The notes beneath the pieces are model-generated. The model was given only the letters and a program-made list of their open reading frames with translations. It was not told the origin of the DNA and ran no database searches. From Sphingomonas sp. CCH9-E2 (GTDB lineage: Bacteria > Pseudomonadota > Alphaproteobacteria > Sphingomonadales > Sphingomonadaceae): 17,773 bases of DNA. The stretch spans positions 1 through 17,773 of the forward strand of contig NZ_LSJM01000353.1 of NCBI RefSeq assembly GCF_001557215.1, read 5' to 3'. Position 1 is the first letter of the stretch. Every line of letters starts with the position of its first letter. Positions 15,498-17,773 of this stretch are shown piece after piece. The position numbers and the translations under genes are program-made.

Positions 15498-16261
15498 CCG
15501 TCCGCGCGCGCGTCATTCCCTGCCTCGACGTCGCCGGGGGCCGCGTCGTCAAGGGCGTGAACTTCGTCGATCTGGTCGATGCCGGCGATCCGGTCGAGCA
15601 GGCGCGCGCCTATGACGCCGCTGGGGCGGACGAGCTGTGCTTCCTCGACATCACCGCCAGCCATGAGGCGCGCGGGACGATCCTCGACGTCGTACGCCGT
15701 ACCGCCGAAGTCTGTTTCATGCCGCTGACGGTGGGCGGCGGGGTGCGCAGCGTCGAGGATGCGCGCGCGCTGCTGCTCGCCGGGGCGGACAAGGTCGCGG
15801 TCAACAGCGCGGCGGTCGCGCGGCCCGAGCTGGTCGCCGACATCGCCGAGAAAATGGGCAGCCAGTGCGTCGTCGCCTCGGTCGATGCGCGTCAGGTGGA
15901 GCCTGGGCGCTGGGAAGTCTTCACCCATGGCGGGCGCAAGCCGACCGGCATCGATGCAGTCGAACACGCGCTGAACCTTGCCCGGCTGGGCGCGGGCGAA
16001 CTGCTCGTCACCTCGATGGACCGCGACGGGACGCGCGACGGATACGACCTGCCGCTGATTCGCACCATTGCCGATCAGGTGCGCGTGCCGGTGGTGGCAT
16101 CGGGCGGCGTCGGCGGGCTCGCCGATCTGGTCGCGGGCATCGTCGAGGGGCACGCGAGTGCCGTCCTCGCCGCCTCGATCTTCCATTTCGGGCAGGCGAG
16201 CATTGCCGACGCGCATGCCGCGCTGGCGGGCGCAGGCATTCCGGTGCGGCGCACGCATTAA
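15494..16261 (+). CDS. hisF: Imidazole glycerol phosphate synthase, cyclase subunit
   Basis: The 255-residue TIM-barrel protein starts [24 protein letters not shown] and contains catalytic Asp12 and Asp131 (SVDARQ), [12 protein letters not shown] (174-185) and [12 protein letters not shown]. With HisH it makes imidazole glycerol phosphate and AICAR. The start overlaps the hisA stop by 4 bases, and the length is normal. The intact HisH-HisF pair next to HisA is the conserved core of the cluster. Confidence 0.97.
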   Translation: MTVRARVIPCLDVAGGRVVKGVNFVDLVDAGDPVEQARAYDAAGADELCFLDITASHEARGTILDVVRRTAEVCFMPLTVGGGVRSVEDARALLLAGADKVAVNSAAVARPELVADIAEKMGSQCVVASVDARQVEPGRWEVFTHGGRKPTGIDAVEHALNLARLGAGELLVTSMDRDGTRDGYDLPLIRTIADQVRVPVVASGGVGGLADLVAGIVEGHASAVLAASIFHFGQASIADAHAALAGAGIPVRRTH

Positions 16262-16282
16262 CCCTTCGCATAACGGTTGCGG

Positions 16283-16290
16283 GCTAAACC
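16283..16290 (+). promoter_or_regulatory. -10-like box next to the small gene at 16297
   Basis: GCTAAACC is 7 of 8 to the alphaproteobacterial GCTANAWC and ends 6 bases before the ATG at 16297. No good -35 is visible upstream (TTCGCAT is the nearest). The gene has no ribosome site, which fits a leaderless start. Confidence 0.35.
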
Positions 16291-16296
16291 CACGCC

Positions 16297-16491
16297 ATGC
16301 GCACCATCGCGATCCTGTTGCTGACCACCGCGCCTGCCCTTGCCGCGCATAGCGGGGAGATCAGCCGGCGCACGATGCCCGAATTGTCCGACCTCGCGCT
16401 CGCTGCGATAGCCGCGGGCGGGCTGTGGCTCGCCCAGCGGGCGATGCGCCGCAGGGCGCGTGCGCGCCGTGAGGACGGTTCACAGGATTGA
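16297..16491 (+). CDS. Miniature PEP-CTERM-like small exported protein
   Basis: The 64-residue product has a signal peptide (MRTIAILLLTTAPALAA, cleavage after about residue 16 or 17), then fewer than ten mature residues, then MPELSDLALAAIAAGGLWLAQRAMRRRARARR (27-58). This last part has the order of a PEP-CTERM sorting signal: a Pro-Glu pair (Pro28-Glu29), a hydrophobic helix, and an Arg cluster. The third residue is Leu rather than Pro, so the motif is imperfect. PEP-CTERM proteins are processed by exosortases in exopolysaccharide producers, including many sphingomonads. It lies between hisF and hisE but has no obvious link to histidine. A plain small membrane protein is the alternative. Confidence 0.65.
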   Translation: MRTIAILLLTTAPALAAHSGEISRRTMPELSDLALAAIAAGGLWLAQRAMRRRARARREDGSQD

Positions 16492-16515
16492 CACCGGCGC
16501 GCGGCTGACCGACTG
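16488..16515 (+). promoter_or_regulatory. Possible hisE promoter (-35 only)
   Basis: TTGACAC (16488-16494) is a near-perfect -35 box and begins 35 bases before the hisE ATG at 16523, overlapping the stop of the 64-residue gene. The matching -10 position (ACCGACTG) is poor, so only the -35 and the distance support it. hisE has no clear ribosome site. Confidence 0.2.
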
Positions 16516-16522
16516 CGCAGCC

Positions 16523-16846
16523 ATGGCCGACGATATCCTCGCCACGCTCGAAACCGTGATCCGCGAACGCCGTTCGGGCGATCCGGCGTCCTCCTATGTC
16601 GCCAAGCTGACCGCGAAAGGTCGCGCCAAGATCGCACAGAAGCTGGGCGAGGAAGCGGTCGAGGCCGCCATCGCCGCGGTGCAGGACGACCGCGAAGGGC
16701 TAACCGGCGAGGCGGCGGACCTGATCTTCCATTTGCTCGTCCTGCTCGCCGACATGGACCTCAGCCTCGATGACGTCCGCGCCGAACTGACGCGGCGCGA
16801 GGGTGTGTCGGGGATCGACGAAAAGGCGAGCCGCAAGGAGAGTTGA
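16523..16846 (+). CDS. hisE: Phosphoribosyl-ATP pyrophosphatase
   Basis: The 107-residue all-alpha MazG-fold protein starts MADDILATLETVIRERRSGDP and has KLGEEAVEAAIAA (40-52) and GEAADLIFHLLVLLADMDL (62-80), whose Glu and Asp residues bind magnesium. It converts phosphoribosyl-ATP to phosphoribosyl-AMP and pyrophosphate. It is a separate protein here rather than a HisIE fusion, and hisI is not in the window. The open frame from 16460 is longer, but the family N-terminus begins at the ATG at 16523. The HIT gene begins 1 base after its stop. Confidence 0.95.
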   Translation: MADDILATLETVIRERRSGDPASSYVAKLTAKGRAKIAQKLGEEAVEAAIAAVQDDREGLTGEAADLIFHLLVLLADMDLSLDDVRAELTRREGVSGIDEKASRKES

Positions 16847-16847
16847 G

Positions 16848-17270
16848 ATGCCCGTCGACGCCACCCAGCCTTATGACCCCAGCAACGTCTTCGCGAAGAT
16901 CCTGCGTGGCGAGATTCCGGCCAAGCGAATCTATGAAGACGAGTTTGCCATCGCCTTCCCCGATATCGCCCCGGTCGCGCCGACCCATATCCTGGTGATC
17001 CCCAAGGGCGCCTATGTCAGCTGGGACGATTTCAGCGCGCGGGCGAGCGATGCGGAGATTGCCGGATTCGTCCGCGCGGTGGGCAAGGTGGCGCGCGATG
17101 CCGGACTCGTTGCACCGGGCTTTCGCCTGCTCGCCAATGCCGGGGCCGATGCGCATCAGACGGTCGGGCATCTGCACGTCCACCTCTTCGCCGGGCGCAA
17201 GCTGGGGCCGATGCTGGTCGATGCGGCAACGGTCGACGCGATGATCGCGCGTGGTGCGTCGATCGGCTGA
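16848..17270 (+). CDS. HIT-family nucleotide-binding protein (HinT-like)
   Basis: The 140-residue protein has NVFAKILRGEIPAKRIYEDEFAIAFPDIAPVAPTHILVIPK, typical of the Hint branch, and the histidine triad GHLHVHLFAGR with His108, His110 and His112. Hint enzymes hydrolyse nucleoside phosphoramidates and acyl-AMP. AAGGAG lies about 9 bases before the ATG at 16848, and the gene starts 1 base after the hisE stop. HIT genes next to hisE/hisI are common in alphaproteobacteria. An N-terminal extension of about 12 residues (MPVDATQPYDPS) precedes the fold. Confidence 0.94.
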   Translation: MPVDATQPYDPSNVFAKILRGEIPAKRIYEDEFAIAFPDIAPVAPTHILVIPKGAYVSWDDFSARASDAEIAGFVRAVGKVARDAGLVAPGFRLLANAGADAHQTVGHLHVHLFAGRKLGPMLVDAATVDAMIARGASIG

Positions 17271-17392
17271 GTCGGCCCGGTAACATCTGTAACAAAGCTG
17301 CAATTCGGGGATTGCGTGCGACCGATTTGCGGTTAGGCTCGCTGCGCATCCGTAAACCAAGTTAATCGCGTTCAGGGCGCGGGGGATATTTC
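17271..17392 (+). promoter_or_regulatory. Intergenic region before the second permease
   Basis: These 122 bases hold two direct GTAACA copies with a 3-base spacer (17280-17294), a small hairpin GCAAT-TCGGGG-ATTGC (17300-17315) without a T-run, and the GGGGGA ribosome site of the next gene. TTGCGTG, 13 bases, GTTAGGCT is a weak promoter candidate. The direct repeat resembles the layout of response-regulator sites but is unassigned. Confidence 0.35.
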
Positions 17393-17773
17393 ATGGCAAC
17401 AGCACCCAATCGGGGAATCGTGGCGCGCATGTTTGCGCGCAAATCGATCGCGCAAGTTCAGCGCGAGACGGCAAATAGCGAGCTGAAGCGCACGCTCGGC
17501 AAGTGGAACCTGCTTCTGCTCGGCATCGGCTGCATCATCGGTGCGGGCATCTTCGTGCGCACCGGCAGCGCCGCCGCGCTGCATGCGGGCCCGGCGGTGC
17601 TGCTGTCGTTCGTCGTTGCGGGCATCGTCTGCGCCTTCGCCGGCCTGTGCTATGCCGAACTCTCCTCGACCCTGCCCGTGTCGGGCTCGGCCTATACCTA
17701 TGGCTACACCACGCTGGGCGAGTTCATTGCCTGGGTGATGGGCGTGCTCCTGCTGCTCGAATATGGCATCGCC
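17393..17773 (+). CDS. APC-family amino-acid permease, N-terminal part (runs off window)
   Basis: The frame from the ATG at 17393 gives 127 codons and has no stop before the window ends. GGGGGA lies about 8 bases upstream. After a basic cytoplasmic segment (about 1-36, RMFARKSIAQVQRETANSEL) come LLLLGIGCIIGAGIFVRTGSAA, with the APC GAGIF signature in helix 1, then GPAVLLSFVVAGIVCAFAGLCYAEL and STLPVSGSAYTYGYTTLGEFIAWVMG. The N-terminal extension and the PVSGSAYTYGY segment match the cationic amino-acid transporter (YfnA/CAT-like) branch. It differs from the permease at 2833, which lacks the N-terminal extension, so this is a second, not duplicated, permease. Confidence 0.88.
   Translation, partial: MATAPNRGIVARMFARKSIAQVQRETANSELKRTLGKWNLLLLGIGCIIGAGIFVRTGSAAALHAGPAVLLSFVVAGIVCAFAGLCYAELSSTLPVSGSAYTYGYTTLGEFIAWVMGVLLLLEYGIA

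Noticed and set aside
14861..16258. A 465-codon minus-strand frame opposite hisA and hisF
   Set aside because: Antisense of highly conserved his genes; no motif in the product.

Overview
The window is high-GC alphaproteobacterial chromosome, most likely from a sphingomonad (Sphingomonas or a close relative). This rests on the alpha-type ClpXP adaptor SspB, an ATP12-family F1-ATPase assembly chaperone, a split histidine cluster in the order hisB-YciI-hisH-hisA-hisF-small protein-hisE-HIT, and the overall style of gene packing. Genes are tightly packed with many 4-base ATGA/GTGA overlaps. No phage, insertion sequence, CRISPR array, tRNA or rRNA is visible, and no gene-free stretch exceeds about 140 bases.

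Layout. Positions 1-494 (minus) hold the N-terminal part of an exported DUF885-family protein that runs off the left edge. Divergent from it, positions 633-9276 (plus) form a long co-directional run. It starts with an acyltransferase-3 membrane enzyme, an uncharacterised membrane protein and a winged-helix regulator. Next come an APC amino-acid permease overlapped by an exported SAM-dependent methyltransferase. Then crcB (fluoride channel), an RluC-type pseudouridine synthase, a HAD phosphatase, a 71-residue membrane protein and an ATP12 chaperone follow, and a CPA2 cation:proton antiporter ends the run. Positions 9280-13189 are on the minus strand. In transcription order they are sspB, fumC, three very small genes (44, 65 and 63 residues; the last two look like tandem paralogues), gmk and a four-helix membrane protein. 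Positions 13293-17270 (plus) hold the histidine cluster hisB, a YciI-like gene, hisH, hisA, hisF, a 64-residue protein with PEP-CTERM-like layout, hisE and a HIT-family gene. A second APC permease starts at 17393 and runs off the right edge.

How the genes work together. HisB, HisH, HisA, HisF and HisE are a nearly contiguous part of histidine biosynthesis; hisG, hisD, hisC and hisI are not in the window. Most other genes are housekeeping: nucleotide metabolism (gmk), TCA cycle (fumC), proteolysis targeting (sspB), rRNA modification (rluC-like), ATP synthase assembly (atp12), and ion and amino-acid transport.

Most unusual points. The first is the tandem-paralogous small membrane proteins between fumC and gmk. 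The second is a miniature PEP-CTERM-like protein inside the his cluster. The third is a recurring promoter geometry in which the -35-like box starts about 35 bases before the start codon at sspB, gmk, hisB, crcB and hisE, with a good -10-like box next to the start of the 64-residue gene. This suggests leaderless mRNAs. I found no convincing wholly new defence, metabolic or mobile system; the small-protein clusters are the best candidates for undescribed biology.
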